A stretch of 64,000 bases of DNA from Metarhizium brunneum. Lineage: Eukaryota > Ascomycota > Sordariomycetes > Hypocreales > Clavicipitaceae. The stretch covers positions 3,534,001 to 3,598,000 of the forward strand of contig NC_089424.1 in the NCBI RefSeq assembly GCF_013426205.1. Reading direction: 5' to 3'. Made by a program: the position numbers and the translations under genes. Position 1 is the first letter of the stretch. Each line of letters begins with the position of its first letter. Under the pieces are notes generated by a model. It was not told where the DNA came from. It was given only the letters and a program-made list of their open reading frames with translations, and did not search any database. Positions 22,791-34,271 of this stretch are shown one piece after another.

Positions 22791-24547
22791 ATGGCCGCCG
22801 CAGACGCCACGGCAACGTCCAAACTGGCCTCGTATTTCGCCCGGCTCAGCCCAGTTCCGGCCTTCCCAGAGTACACTGGCCCATTCAAGGTCGGCACTGT
22901 CGATGTCGAAATTCCAGTCACAGATTTGCACTCCCCAAGCCCTGCGCCCGCCAACGCCGTTGATATTCCAACGGTCCAGTTCCGCGTCTTCTATCCTGCT
23001 GTTCCCGAATCCAGCGAGAAGCGCATTACATGGCTACCAAACCCCCAGAGGCACCATGTTTCTGCTTACACCAAGTTTGTGGGCATTGGATCAACCTTGG
23101 CAGACATCCTCTCGTATGCGCCCATGTCTCCTCTCCTTGGCCAATAGTGACAACATGTGCTGACAGATGCCACAGATTCCTGCCTCGACACCTTCACTAC
23201 ACAACCATCCCAGTCCACAAGAATGCTGAAGCTGCCGATTCCGAAACGAAGCGATGGCCGACAATGATCTTCTCCCACGGACTGGGTGGTGGACGAAATT
23301 CGTATTCCTACATTGCCGGGTCGCTGGCATCCCACGGTGTTGTTGTCTTCTGCCCCGAACATCGCGATGGTAGTGCTGCTGTCTCCTTCATCAGACTAGC
23401 CGACTCGTCAAGCCGCTTCTTCTCCTCGGCCGCTCGCCGCATTGTGCCGTATAATCGCATACCGCACCATGTCACACCGGAAGTCTACGAGGCCCGCGAG
23501 GACCAGCTGCGCGTTCGACTGTGGGAGCTTGGCCTACTCCATGACGCCATGCTTGCGATTGATGAGGGTAGGGGGTTTACCAATATGAATCTGACCACGC
23601 CAACGCTGAAACAGTTCATCGGGCGTCTCGATGTTCACGAGCCCGGTCGCATCATCTTTGGTGGACATAGTTTTGGTGCCGCCACAGTCCACCAATTTCT
23701 GAAATGCAACTATTATGCCGACGTTGCCGAGGTTGCTAATATGAAAAAGCCTCTCTTCACGCCTGCCAAGGATAGTAGCATTCGGAAGCAGATTACAGAG
23801 AAAAACGTCACGATGCTTCTTGACATGTGGTGCTTGCCTGTACTTGGACCTAATTCAAAGCCCCTTTACGACCTACCCCTACCTGTATACGCCGACGTGC
23901 CCTCTGCACCTGGCGGCACAGCTCTCCTTGCCGTTGAGTCGGAGGCCTTCCACAAATGGACCGAGCATCTGCACGTCAAGGCCAAGCTCTTGTCGCCGGA
24001 TCCAACCTCCAAAACCGTTACGCCGCCATTATTCGAACGCCCCAGCGGTATAAAGCTGCCAGAACCCAACTTCTTTTACGTCGTCAACTCGGCACATCTC
24101 AGCCAATCTGACTTTGGTATTCTGTTCCCCTGGTTAACCAAGAAAATATTTGATGCCGAACAGCCGGAGCGCGCACTGCGCTTAAATCTCCGCGCTCAAC
24201 TGCAGCTGTTGCGGGCGAACGGTATTCCCGTGGCTCGCACGTACGCGGGTGACCTTGTTGATGGCGCCCATGTGGACAAGTTGAATGCCAGGAAGGACGG
24301 CCAGATACCGTTAACCGAGGAAGGAATAGACGACGACAGAGCCATATTCGACAGGAGTGGCAACGATAGCGTTGACCACTGGAAATGGATCGACTTGATT
24401 GGGCTGGGTGATTTTGTCGGTGAGAATTTTGGCAAATCCGTAGAAGAAGAGGTGGAAGAGGGGGAGGAGCAGATGCAGGGTGAAATGGAACCGAGCGAGA
24501 ATGAAGCTGTTCAGCCCTTGGTGCGGACTTTGAGCGCCGCTGCATGA
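22791..24547 (+). CDS. platelet-activating-factor acetylhydrolase-like alpha/beta hydrolase
   Basis: Two exons (22791-23113 and 23167-24547) encode 567 residues. The family is PAF-AH, plasma/type II (PF03403): serine esterases that release short or oxidised sn-2 acyl chains from phospholipids. Evidence is the block FLPRHLHYTTIPVHKNA just after the intron, the oxyanion segment MIFSHGLGGGRNSYSY, and the nucleophile motif GGHSFGAAT with Ser at about residue 276. A His late in the chain (VNSAHLSQSDFG) fits the catalytic His region. There is no obvious signal peptide, so the enzyme is probably intracellular. The C-terminus ends in a Glu-rich acidic tail, an extension beyond the hydrolase domain. 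The intron has donor GTATGC and branch GCTGAC directly before the acceptor. Confidence 0.88.
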
Positions 24548-25705
24548 AGAATGACTTGTAGATACCCGTTGTGTATGTGTTTTTCTTTTTTAGTATTGCA
24601 TGGTTGGGCGTTGGATACGAGCATAGCATACATGTTTGGGTAATGGAAAAGTTGCCGTTGCCTCTGTTTTCAACTCTTACTCGGATTTGATGTCGACAAA
24701 CTCCGACAGAACAAGCATTCCCGTGAACAGGACCTACGCTGCAAGGTAATGTACGGGACCCTTGTCAACGCCGTCATCTCATCCTCGGCCGCTTCGTTAT
24801 AATGTCGTCGTTGACGACAGACTGGGCAAGGGGGCGAGGACTCGGGTTGACCCGGCGCCATCTGCTCCATTGAGAGACAAAGCAGGCCACTCTTGTGCCT
24901 TTGTGCTGTCGGAGAGAAAGGCTAGATGCTGAATGGTGTGTTGGTATTGCGCTGGGCTATTAGGTTGAGCAGTGAGGACGGCAGATGCATGGCGAATGCC
25001 AGTGCTGCATTACTTCGGATGCCGCCTGCATGTTGTTAGCGCGCCTGTTTGATGACGATTCTTGGTATCTGCTATGTCCTGCCGCAATTTGGGTAAATGG
25101 AGCTGGGAAAGAGAGCTGCAGGCTGCGGCCAAATTCTTGAAACACCAAGACACCACCTGTACCTGTTCTGAACATGAGCACGAACAAACAGCATCAGGGC
25201 CACGTTGTTTATCAGTAGGTCAGGCTACCACGCCAGGGTTAAGTTATCAGACATGTATATCCATAAGTGCTTTTGGGCATGAGATTTATATTTGTCTTGT
25301 GCCTGGGCGAACTCGAGGGCTTCTCGAGCGTGGATGGCCTGTTTAGCATGTGGGAGTCTCCCCTTGTTGGATGTACACACATCCATGTTCATGTGTAGCT
25401 CTGGGCATGAGTTTCATCTTTGTCCACTTCCAAGTGTGGATGGTTTGTTCAGTAAATTGTTGGTTCCCTTTGTCGGCTAGATAAGCCAGCTCATCCTCCT
25501 CCAAGTTGCGCATCGACTGACGACTTTTTCCAACATTCTACATGGATTTTTCTGTTCATCTTTTTCACAGCGCTACATTTTGAAGCTTTATTTACCTTTT
25601 CCTTCTTCGCTATCGCGCAGTTCGACAAGAGTGGTGTCGAGTCTTTGGCCGTCGTCGTTGTCTCGCCTGGGGAGACGATCCTTTGAGGCCGATAACGACG
25701 TTGAA
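24548..25705. other. gene-free stretch with a degenerate direct repeat
   Basis: No gene is supported. It contains an imperfect direct repeat (see the 25274-25458 entry) and the promoter side of the AAA+ locus. A pyrimidine-rich segment precedes the proposed start at 25706. Confidence 0.55.
25274..25458. repeat. imperfect short direct repeat
   Basis: Two related segments start with TGGGCATGAG, at about 25274 and 25402. Both continue through a TTYATNTTTGTC-like string to GTGGATGGNNTGTTNAGNA, at about 25330 and 25436. The differences in the latter block are C/T transitions. Too short and diverged to name an element. Confidence 0.45.
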
Positions 25706-27904
25706 ATGCAAGTCAAAAGTCACTCAGTCGAGTTCACAGACATCCCTCGTGATCGAGCCGATACCTCGGTCAGAGAAAAGCCTGTCGTCACTTTCAAGGA
25801 GGACGTTAGTTTTGCAAAGGACAACGCTGCCTCTAGGAAAGACGGAGCAAGGAGTAAGAGTGAAGAGAACAATGGCGCCGTCCCTGCAGGCAAGGAGCCG
25901 GAAATCAAGAATCTCTACACCCACATTTATGAAGGCAAATTATGGTGGTTAGAGCAGAATCCTGATGGTAAACTGAGTGCAATCATGCCCCCCGAGGACG
26001 TTGAGAAATTTGCCGTCATCCATCGACGCCGTAAGTGGAACAACACCCTCTTTGGCCGATGCAACTCACATGGCGACTAATTGTTCTTGCCTGGCGAAAT
26101 GTTACACAAGTTCAGATATATCAGAACACATCGAAAGTCACAGCATCGTGATCCATTCGCCGCACCTAAAGGAGGCTTTGAAACCAGTCTTTCAGGACTA
26201 TCCAGAAATCGATTTCACGTCGTCGTCACTGCAGATAATGACTCCGTTCCTTTGCTTCGTCTACCGATGGGAACAATTTAAAGCTGCCAAAGATGAGGCG
26301 GCGCGGCATCCCGAGACCAAAGCGTACATGGATCTTCTCTACAACATGATAGTCGAGCGGCTGAGGAACAGTGTGGACGCCCGAAAACACTGCTTGGAAA
26401 CTCGAACGGTTACATTCGTGGAACTGTGGACTATTTACCCCCCTGGCTCTGGTGTCTTGTATCGCGGGCATGACAACAATCCTGTGTATGGTCGAGAGCC
26501 CGGGTATTGTCGCCATCTTCAAGCGTTTCAAGTTATAAGGTCGTCATATAAAACAGCCACGGACGGCAAGCAACTTTATGTTCTTGAATGCAAGTTCATC
26601 AGCATGTGGCAGGGCTTGGCCTGGTACCAGGGGGAGGTCGAAATCTCCCAATATGAAGGGCGTAAACAATTCGCCTCCCTGCCCCTGATTCCGCTTGAGG
26701 GCCACGAGCATCAAGGGCAGTTTACAACGCGGCTTGGCGGGAGGGGTCAGAAGTTTATGAACCTCGCAAGTTCCTCGGCCCAGCCCAAAGAGTACGACAG
26801 AGGTGCCCTCTCGCGGCGGGAGTGTGGCTGCAGAGGAGGCGGGATGGAGGTCGAGGGCCGCATCATGCTTGGTGGGGAGGAGGATGGACTTTCCCCCGGG
26901 GACTACAAGTTACTACAAAGGCTGCAGGCCAACCGTGACGATGTTTTTACATCACCGTCGTCGTCGTCCGAATCCTCCAGCAGCCAAGTCCCGCCAACCG
27001 TGACAGAGGACCAACTCATGTACACGTCGCCCGTCATCCGTGCCTGGTCTTTCAAAAAGGAGGCCTGGATGGACTTGTTGGTCGACGGCATGCGCGATGT
27101 GCAGTTCGATGAAATGCATTGAAGTCAGTGACTCTACCGAAGGCTGCACATGTCGGCATCAAGACCTTCGTTAAAGAATATATGGCCGCGGGACCGCATC
27201 ACGACCAGGCCATACATCTAGTCGGCGGGCCTTGCACCGGCAAGACGCGCACTGCTGAAGCCATCGCCGAAGTGTGCCAAAAGCAACTCATCACCATCAA
27301 CGCGTATGACTTGGGCATCAATTCGTCCATTGTAAAGAGGAAGCTACGGGGGGTTTTCAACACGGCATGTGCGCGGAATACCTGGGTGCTTATCAAGCGC
27401 AGCGACGAGTTTCTAGCGAAGCCGACAACGTCTGACTCGAAAACCTGGCGGGAGCTCAAGTCTACTTTCCGCCAGTGCGTCAGGGACTTTGAGGGCTTGG
27501 TGCTCTTCAGCAGCGACCGCATTCAAGATCTGCAACCATGCTTGCAGGGTAGAATTTCGCTCCAGATAGACCTGTCCCCTCTCGGACCGGGACAGAGGGA
27601 GCGAATATGGACGTCATCTGTGAAGAACAGCGCGTCTTGCGCTGGGCTGCGCCGGTACGATCTCCCAACAGATAAGATGGAGCAGCTGATCCGTATAGAT
27701 CTGAACCGGAAGCAGATTGAGAAGGCGGCAGAACGATGGTATTGGTCGACCGGCGATGACGGACTGGAGCTAGAGGATCTCATATCTATTGCGAGCGAGA
27801 TGCAGAAGGTCGGTAGGCGATGTCGGCCGGCATATGCAGAAATTGACGACGACGGCTACGCCTCCGGCTCCGGCGAAAACCAAATGGATGACTGGACCAA
27901 GTAG
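25706..27904 (+). pseudogene. AAA+ ATPase with DUF7025-type N-domain, frameshifted and Walker-B-deficient
   Basis: The gene belongs to a fungal-expanded AAA+ family: a long N-terminal region with a DUF7025-like domain (SIVIHSPHLKEAL and the following MTPFLCFVYRWEQFK block), then one AAA+ module. An intron at 26031-26115 (GTAAGT donor) joins 25706-26030 to 26116 onward. The frame ends at TGA 27120-27122, just before the ATPase module, which continues in another frame from about 27123 to TAG 27904. No intron fits the junction; a one-base loss in a Trp codon next to the stop would explain it. The ATPase has a good Walker A (GGPCTGKT, about 27224-27247). Where relatives have the Walker B acids (hhhhDE), this sequence reads WVLIKRSDEF, with Lys-Arg in the acidic positions, and sensor 1 reads SSDR instead of TTNR. 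I read it as a decaying copy; an assembly error could explain only the frameshift. Confidence 0.72.
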
Positions 27905-28878
27905 TATGGTTATGTGTCTGTATCGGAGGTCGCAGACCGTCTGTTTGGCGTATTCCCGTGGCTTCATAACCATATTACAAGGCCGTCGGGGGGAGACTAT
28001 CATCGCAGAATGCCACGAAATATACAACTTGTCACATGTTCCACGTGTGTGATGACTGATGTGAACACATAAAACACTGACTCGTCGCAGGCCCTCTAGT
28101 AAGGAAGATCCAGGTGTCATGCTGCCCCCTTTTCCAGTTCACGGCATGTAGCGCAACCTAGTCTGCGGCAACTCCCAGTTCGTGTTTCTATTTCCGTGCG
28201 ATGAACGCAGGAACACCTGTGCCGGGGCGAGAACTTTATCCCCATTTGATGCCTCGCCTTCAGCTTCGGCGCCATTGAGCAGGAGTGATGCGTTATGGTG
28301 GGACTCGAGCATCGCCAAGATGGGTGCGATCGTCTGATTCCCGATACTGGAGAGGGTAATGATGTGCAGGGCAAGCTTCAGCTGCTTATGGAGTGCCTGG
28401 TTCCTATTTTAGATTGCAGGGCGATGTTAGACACATTGTGACGATGTCTTGCATCGAGATATGATTGTCAATGTGGTTTCGCCGTCATCAATGAAACTCT
28501 CGGATGTTGAGTAGAGTGGTACTCTCTTCGGACGCAAGCAGCGCAATACAGATCCAACAGGAAAACTCGCGGTCTTCTATTGCCCTGGCTCTCCGTCATG
28601 TTGCTAGCCAACCAGTCGGACAATTACATCATTTACATGCATTGCTGACCATCTAATTCGCAGTGCCATCAACCCTGCGCAACGCCACCAGTCACCTCAA
28701 CCTAGTCATGATTCCGCTACGGCTGATTCAACTGGATAAGAAATACGATTGATTTATAACATTCCTACTGTTTCATATACCTGCCATTGATCAACATATC
28801 CAGATAGCCAAGGATATAAAAGACTTACACCCGTCCCCGGAACCACCACCACCAGACTCAACTTGATCCATCGCAAAC
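27905..28878. other. gene-free spacer upstream of the muramidase gene
   Basis: No gene is seen. The right end carries the muramidase core promoter, with a TATA-like element at about 28813-28820. Confidence 0.55.
28813..28820 (+). promoter_or_regulatory. TATA-like element of the GH25 gene
   Basis: The sequence GATATAAAA lies about 60 bp upstream of the ATG at 28879, at a fitting distance for a TATA box. Confidence 0.45.
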
Positions 28879-29770
28879 ATGAAGCCCTCAGGAGCAGCAA
28901 TCTCGCTTGGCTTCGATGCCCTTGTCAGCTCAGCTGCAGCCTCCCCCGTGCAACTCGAGCAGCGCGCCGCCACCGTCAAGGGCTTCGACATCTCGAGCTA
29001 CCAGCCCAACGTCGACTTCCACAAGGCCTACGCCGACGGCGCTCGCTTCGTCATCATCAAGGTCCCCTCTCCTCAGCACACTTGAACTCCCATCACAGCA
29101 AACTAACGACGTCCAGGCCACCGAGGGAACCACCTACACCGACAAGACCTTCTCCGAGCACTACACGGGCGCAACCGAGGCCAAGCTCATCCGCGGCGCG
29201 TACCACTTCGCCCACCCCGGGCAGAACCAGGCCTCAGCCGAGGCTGACTTCTTCGTCAAGAACGGCGGCGGCTGGTCAGGGGACGGCATCACCCTTCCCG
29301 GCATGGTCGATCTGGAATCCGAAAAGGGCCACCCCCAGTGCTGGGGGTTATCGCATTCCTCTATGGTCGCTTGGATCAGGGACTTTGCCGACACGTACCG
29401 CGAGAAAACTACGCGGTGGCCCATGCTGTATACTAACCCGTCGTGGTGGTCCTCTTGTACCGGAAACTCGCAGGCCTTCAAGGACACCTGCCCGCTGGTT
29501 CTGGCGCGCTACGCCGGCTCTCCTGGCGCTATTCCTGGGGGCTGGCGCGCCCAGACGATTTGGCAGGATAGCGACAAGAGCCCGTGGGGTGGCGACTCTG
29601 ATGTTTTCAATGGAGACTTGGCCCGGCTGAAGAAGCTTGCTACCGGTTGCCGGGGGTCGGGTGTCGGGTGCGTTGATCACGTTTGTCAATCAGATTCCAA
29701 GGGGGTAGCCAACGAGAAGCATTGTACAATATACGCGATTTGGTTTACAGAATGTAGTAAAGGGGAGTAA
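28879..29770 (+). CDS. secreted GH25 muramidase (lysozyme) with C-terminal extension
   Basis: Two exons (28879-29061 and 29117-29770) give 278 residues. An N-terminal signal/pro region (residues 1 to about 29, ending ...VQLEQRA) is followed by a glycoside hydrolase family 25 domain: GFDISSYQPNVDF, IIKATEGTTY across the intron, IRGAYHFAHPGQ, and the catalytic DxE in PGMVDLESEKG. GH25 enzymes cut the beta-1,4 bond of bacterial peptidoglycan and are secreted by fungi that meet bacteria. The domain should end near LKKLATG. Here the frame continues about 40 further residues containing four Cys (CRGSGVGC, CQSDS, HCTIY) to a TAA at 29768. The intron donor is unusual (GTCCCC), but branch ACTAAC and acceptor CAG are clear and the joined sequence is the family consensus. 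Patchy distribution of fungal GH25 has been attributed to transfer from bacteria; that origin is inference here. Confidence 0.88.
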
Positions 29771-30465
29771 ATCAAATTCTTTATTGTGCTGTAAGTCCAA
29801 GCTTGACATGTCTGTCCACATTCCATGTCCTCAATGAGTGCGCAGATAGATGAGCCCGTCGCCTTGGGCAAGACGAGGTGAAGCCGGCTGCTACGCCACC
29901 TAGCACTACCTGGGCAGTGGAAGAATGGAAAGCTATTTCACAGGGCTTGAGAGACGATGGGAAATTTGGGCTACGCCACTATACACGATTGTCAGCTGGG
30001 TACTCTGGAAAAGGATGGAAATAGCTGGCGGAACGTACTCATAGTGGTCCTTAGATAATTCGCCTAGGCTCTCGCCGCTGTGCCCGCGGATCTGGGCGAG
30101 GCCAACTTTATGCCCATGCCTGTCGAGAAGAGAATCGACTGCCTCTGGATCTGGGCAGCCAAGGTTTGCGTAGAGGCAAGCTGCAAAACGAAGCTGTATT
30201 ACCAGTATTCACTTGCGGAATACTGCTCCAGACCTCGACTCCATGGATTGCAAGAGATGCCGCGACTCGGGTGCAGCATGTTTGGCACCCAGGTGATCCA
30301 TTTCGGTTAAGCTGAAAGTCATCATAATGTCGTGTGACGTCGCTGCCAGAAACAAACGGTGCGTCAACAGCCCCGTACGATCAGATACACAAACCAAGTA
30401 TATGCTTCGTAGAGTCCAGAATTGGCCATGAATCGAACAGCATGATTTGCCTTCTCATCACTTCC
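29771..30465. other. gene-free spacer between convergent genes
   Basis: This lies between the 3' ends of the muramidase gene (+) and the C2H2 transcription factor gene (-). No supportable coding region or repeat was seen. Confidence 0.6.
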
Positions 30466-33173
30466 TCATCTGGATCCTCCCAGCAACATGTCCCTGCAGA
30501 CACCTAGCCTATCCCTCGCCTCGGCCAACAACTCAGTATCCGCCTCCTCCAGAATGCCCTCCATAGTCTCCAGCAGCTCGGGGAGTCCTTCGTGCAAGGT
30601 TGCAACTGTTGTCTCATCCAGATCCTGTAGGACCGCCACCCCGGACAGGTACTCGGCCATCCGAGCATAGGTGCTCTGTGTCATTTGCGATGCTCTCAGT
30701 GGAAATCCCTTGCCAGGGGGTCTGCCTACCGCCTGGACAAATGCCCAAATCGCCAGCACGGAGTAGTACATTATCCAAGGGCGGTGGGGATCCGTCTCGT
30801 TTAGAATAGAATATTGGACCGCCGGGGAGTCTGGGTAAGGGGAGTTCCTTTTCCTGGGATGGGGATCGACAAGAACGCGGTACAGTAGTTTAAATGCATG
30901 TAAAATAGCATGCCTAGTAGACGAGTGCTTCGCCCATGTGCCCATGCGGTTGACAGCGTTGGTGTAGTCCCTCGTTGACACCTTGCGGCCGAGAAGTCGC
31001 CGGGCACCCGCATACACTTGGCAGTCGATAATATCCGCATGCAAGCTAATATGCGCGAGGTGGAAGAGCAAAGAGGCGCTGTTGATGGGGCCGTTTGGGA
31101 CCGGCCGATGACCCGGGGCGTCGGTGACCGAGTCGGACATGGCAACGTCGAAAGATTCCTTCCAGCTGCCAAAAGCGTTCAGAAGCATCTTGCGCCAGCT
31201 ATCGTGTGTTTCGGCAGATGGACCGCGAATATCAAGCCACTTTAGATGCGTTTCGCGGTGCGAGAGGTGCCAGCTAACGCTGAGGAGACCAGAGATGATA
31301 ATCATGCGGCCAAAGGCATGCGTCTTGACTTCTTTGCCATGAAGGGCGGATTTGAGGCCGTCGAGGAAGGAGACTTGCTTGACGCCGTACATGCGGAAAT
31401 TGGCATCAAGTTGACGAACGACATCAGGGCTGCTCGCTGTCCAAAGGTTGTCATCGCAGGGGAGAGGGAGGCGGATTTCGTGGGCCGCCATGTCAGCCGC
31501 ATGGCCAAACATGGCGGCGTGGATAATGTCCAACATGAAGGCGGCGAAGACGACGCGTTGCATGGATTCCGTTTCCGCCCATCGAACCCACCACGTATTG
31601 GAGTCAAGGGCCATTCCCGGCATCGGTGTAGGCCGATCCGAGCGGGTATCATCAGGTTCTCCTGGAGATTCACTGCCAGTCCTTCCTATCAGGGGGCTGC
31701 CTCTGCGTAGCAATGTTAGAAATGCGGGGTGATATATGTGTGCTCGTTCGTGCAATCGTCTTGTGCTGTAGAGCTTTTCGTAGAACTCGAGAAGCAGCAA
31801 TGCTTGCGCAACCCACAGCCCAACGGGGGGTGCAGAGTCGTCTGAAGTCAGAATTTCCCATCGCACGCTGCATATGATGACATCGGCAAAGGGACCGTAC
31901 TCTTTCAATTGGCCCGTTGTATCACGGCTTTTTAGCGAAGCGGCTCCCAGAGAAATCATGACGAGCAGCAGGAAGATTGGGCACCTGTTTGGTGAAAAGG
32001 TGTGTTGATGAACAATCGGAAGCCTCGGTGAGACGGTGTCCCAAAACTCCTTTAAGCAGTCCCTGATCATGTCGAGGTTGAGAGCCGGTAAATCGCCACC
32101 GCTCTCGTGGACCAGGTTTGGCATTAGGCATTCATACTTGGGTTGCTTTTTTCGGAAAAGCTGAAGCCAGCAAAGCAAGTCTTGTCGGCGTGACTCTGTT
32201 ATCCAGTCATCCAGCATGTCACCATGCCGGTTTGTATGATCCAATGGAGACAGACTGGTTAATGACTCGTAGTCGTAATGGATATTGTTGTTAAAGGTCG
32301 ACTCTAGTCCACCTTCGAGGAATGGCAGGCTCGTGACACTAAAGTCATTATATGATGTTTGCGGATCAAAGAGCCACGCCGCAAAGTTGCTCTGTGCCAA
32401 CTGGTCATCAGCGCCATATCCAACATTCTCAAATGCCACCATGGCATTGGGCTCAGCGAGAGCAGGGGCCCCGGACCCGTAGAAGCTCTGTCTATGCGTG
32501 ATTTCAAGGGGTTGGGGGGCGACTCTCCGATGAGTAGGTGATGTCCATGGCGCCTGCGATTGGCTCTGTCTACTTGTGATATGAGAATGTGGTAGGGAGG
32601 TAGGTGTTGGTTCAGTGTTGGATTCGGGCGTTAGCAGAATAGCTGCGTCGTGTGGTCCGGTTGTAACGGGATGATGACCGAAAGAGTGGCGTCCAGCAGC
32701 ATTACGATGTGCCTTTGCTCTGTTTAACGGTGCCGTGTAGTTTCGAACTGCGTCAAAGCTGGGAATCCTGTTTCGGGGGGTATACGAAGCAGTGTGCCGC
32801 TTCTTGTGACGGGCCAGCAAGTCCAGGCGAACAAACTTCTGATCACAATCACCAATGTCGCACTTGAATATTTCCTTTGGGTTGTCTATGCTTTTGTCAG
32901 TCACACAAAAAGTTATTTCCAGTAGAAAACCAGAGCCGTATCCATTCCGTGGGGTGCATCGCAGGGTCATGGCAGCTAAATTGGGGGTGTAGGCGGGGGG
33001 AATGTCTTACGATTCAATTCGTGGCGTTGCAAATGCTCAGCCCTCGAATAAATCTTGTCGCAACCCGGATGTTCGCAGGGAAAGCGTCTCGGGGCACCCT
33101 TGCGACTTGCACGCTTATATCCTCCACTGGCTGATATGGAGCCCTTTAAAGGCGACATCTCTGGTGAGGCCAT
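30466..33173 (-). CDS. C2H2 zinc-finger transcription factor with fungal-specific TF domain
   Basis: Two exons (33173-33011 and 32885-30466) encode 860 residues. Near the N-terminus are two tandem C2H2 fingers: Cys33-Cys38-His51-His55 (FPCEHPGCDKIYSRAEHLQ...) and Cys63-Cys68-His81-His85 (FKCDIGDCDQKFVRLDLLA...). The codon of His55 is created by the splice (C at 33011 joined to AC at 32885), so the first finger forms only after correct splicing of the 125-nt intron. A Ser/Pro/His-rich linker leads to the Fungal_trans domain (PF04082) over roughly residues 290-650, the layout of C2H2 activators that also use the middle homology region of zinc-cluster factors. It should bind DNA in the nucleus; the target pathway is not evident, since neighbouring genes belong to unrelated processes. 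The start codon is the Met of MASPEMSPLKG. Confidence 0.9.
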
Positions 33174-34271
33174 CTCCAGACGTCCGTTCGACTTGGTCGT
33201 CCCGCAATGCAGCAGAGGCCGGCTCGGCATGCAGGGGAACCAACAATCCCGTCGATATACGCACCCGTGCCGCAGTTGGCAACCCCAATCCAGAAGCGTG
33301 CAGGAACGATGCAAGAATGAAGAAGCTTGGGGCAGAGGATGTTGTGTCAAGAGTCCAGCTTGGGCGCAGTATTGGCAGGCATTCGCGGGGTGTCACCGTC
33401 CCACGTTTTCTGGGGTGACCCCCACGTAGCTGGCAATCCCCAGGAACAGACAGCAGAAGCGGCTCTTTGTTGAAAGGGGAAACATGAAAGGATGGATGTG
33501 GGGGCCGAGGCAACTCGATAGTACTACCACCAATTTTGATTATCGGAATTCCCGTTGCTCGGCGCGGTCCCCGGTCAAGGCCAGGACAGACAGGCCGGTT
33601 CCTAGTTGCTGTCAGGCACGATGCTAGGCCTCGCCCGAAGAGAGAAATTGTGGCTTTGAAGTATTCTTTGGTCCCGAACTTTGCTTTTGAGAGGGAGAGG
33701 AGCTTGCCTCCCCTACTACTTAAGTATCCATGGTTCCCTTTGGGCATCGCCTGTCATGGATTCATGGCAACCAAATCAAGCGGCCACTATCCGATAGACT
33801 TGTTACATTACCACTCCGAGGTGAGGACACCACCTTACGAAACAGGTTTTCGCGAGAACTATTCGCCGCTTGCCAAAAGTCTGCATAGTCTGTGGAATGT
33901 GTGATTGATAACACGCCAAGAGGGGACGGGCCTAGTGCGCATCTCCCTATAAACTGCTCAGGTCGTTGTCTCCTGCCATCAGTTCTATCCCGCTCTTGTT
34001 CCCAAACAACATTTTAACTTTTGGTAAATCTCCCGACCGTGTCTATATACTTTTCGGGGAATTTTCTGCATCTTCCCGCTGGCTCTTCCCGTGGCTGCTG
34101 CGTTCATCTGATTTTGCTGCTAGATTCTGGGGAAATGTAACGTATGTCTTCCCCTGGGGCGGATTGGGTCCGTCACCACCATCAGCCCCTGCCTTCTTCC
34201 TGTCGCAGTACCAAAATCTGAAAGAACCTTCCTTATTGTGGCGTCCATGTGATGTGAAAAGCCGCGTTACA
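33174..34271. other. gene-free stretch upstream of the C2H2 factor
   Basis: This is the probable promoter and 5' leader of the transcription factor gene and the 3' flank of the YAR1-like gene. Open frames of up to 210 codons (33115-33747 -) overlap the real start of the transcription factor gene and show no family features. The length is typical for regulator genes with long leaders. Confidence 0.55.

Noticed and set aside
28863..29630. 255-codon frame overlapping the muramidase
   Set aside because: It is an alternative frame rich in Arg, Pro, Ser and Thr; the GH25 motifs lie in the other frames.
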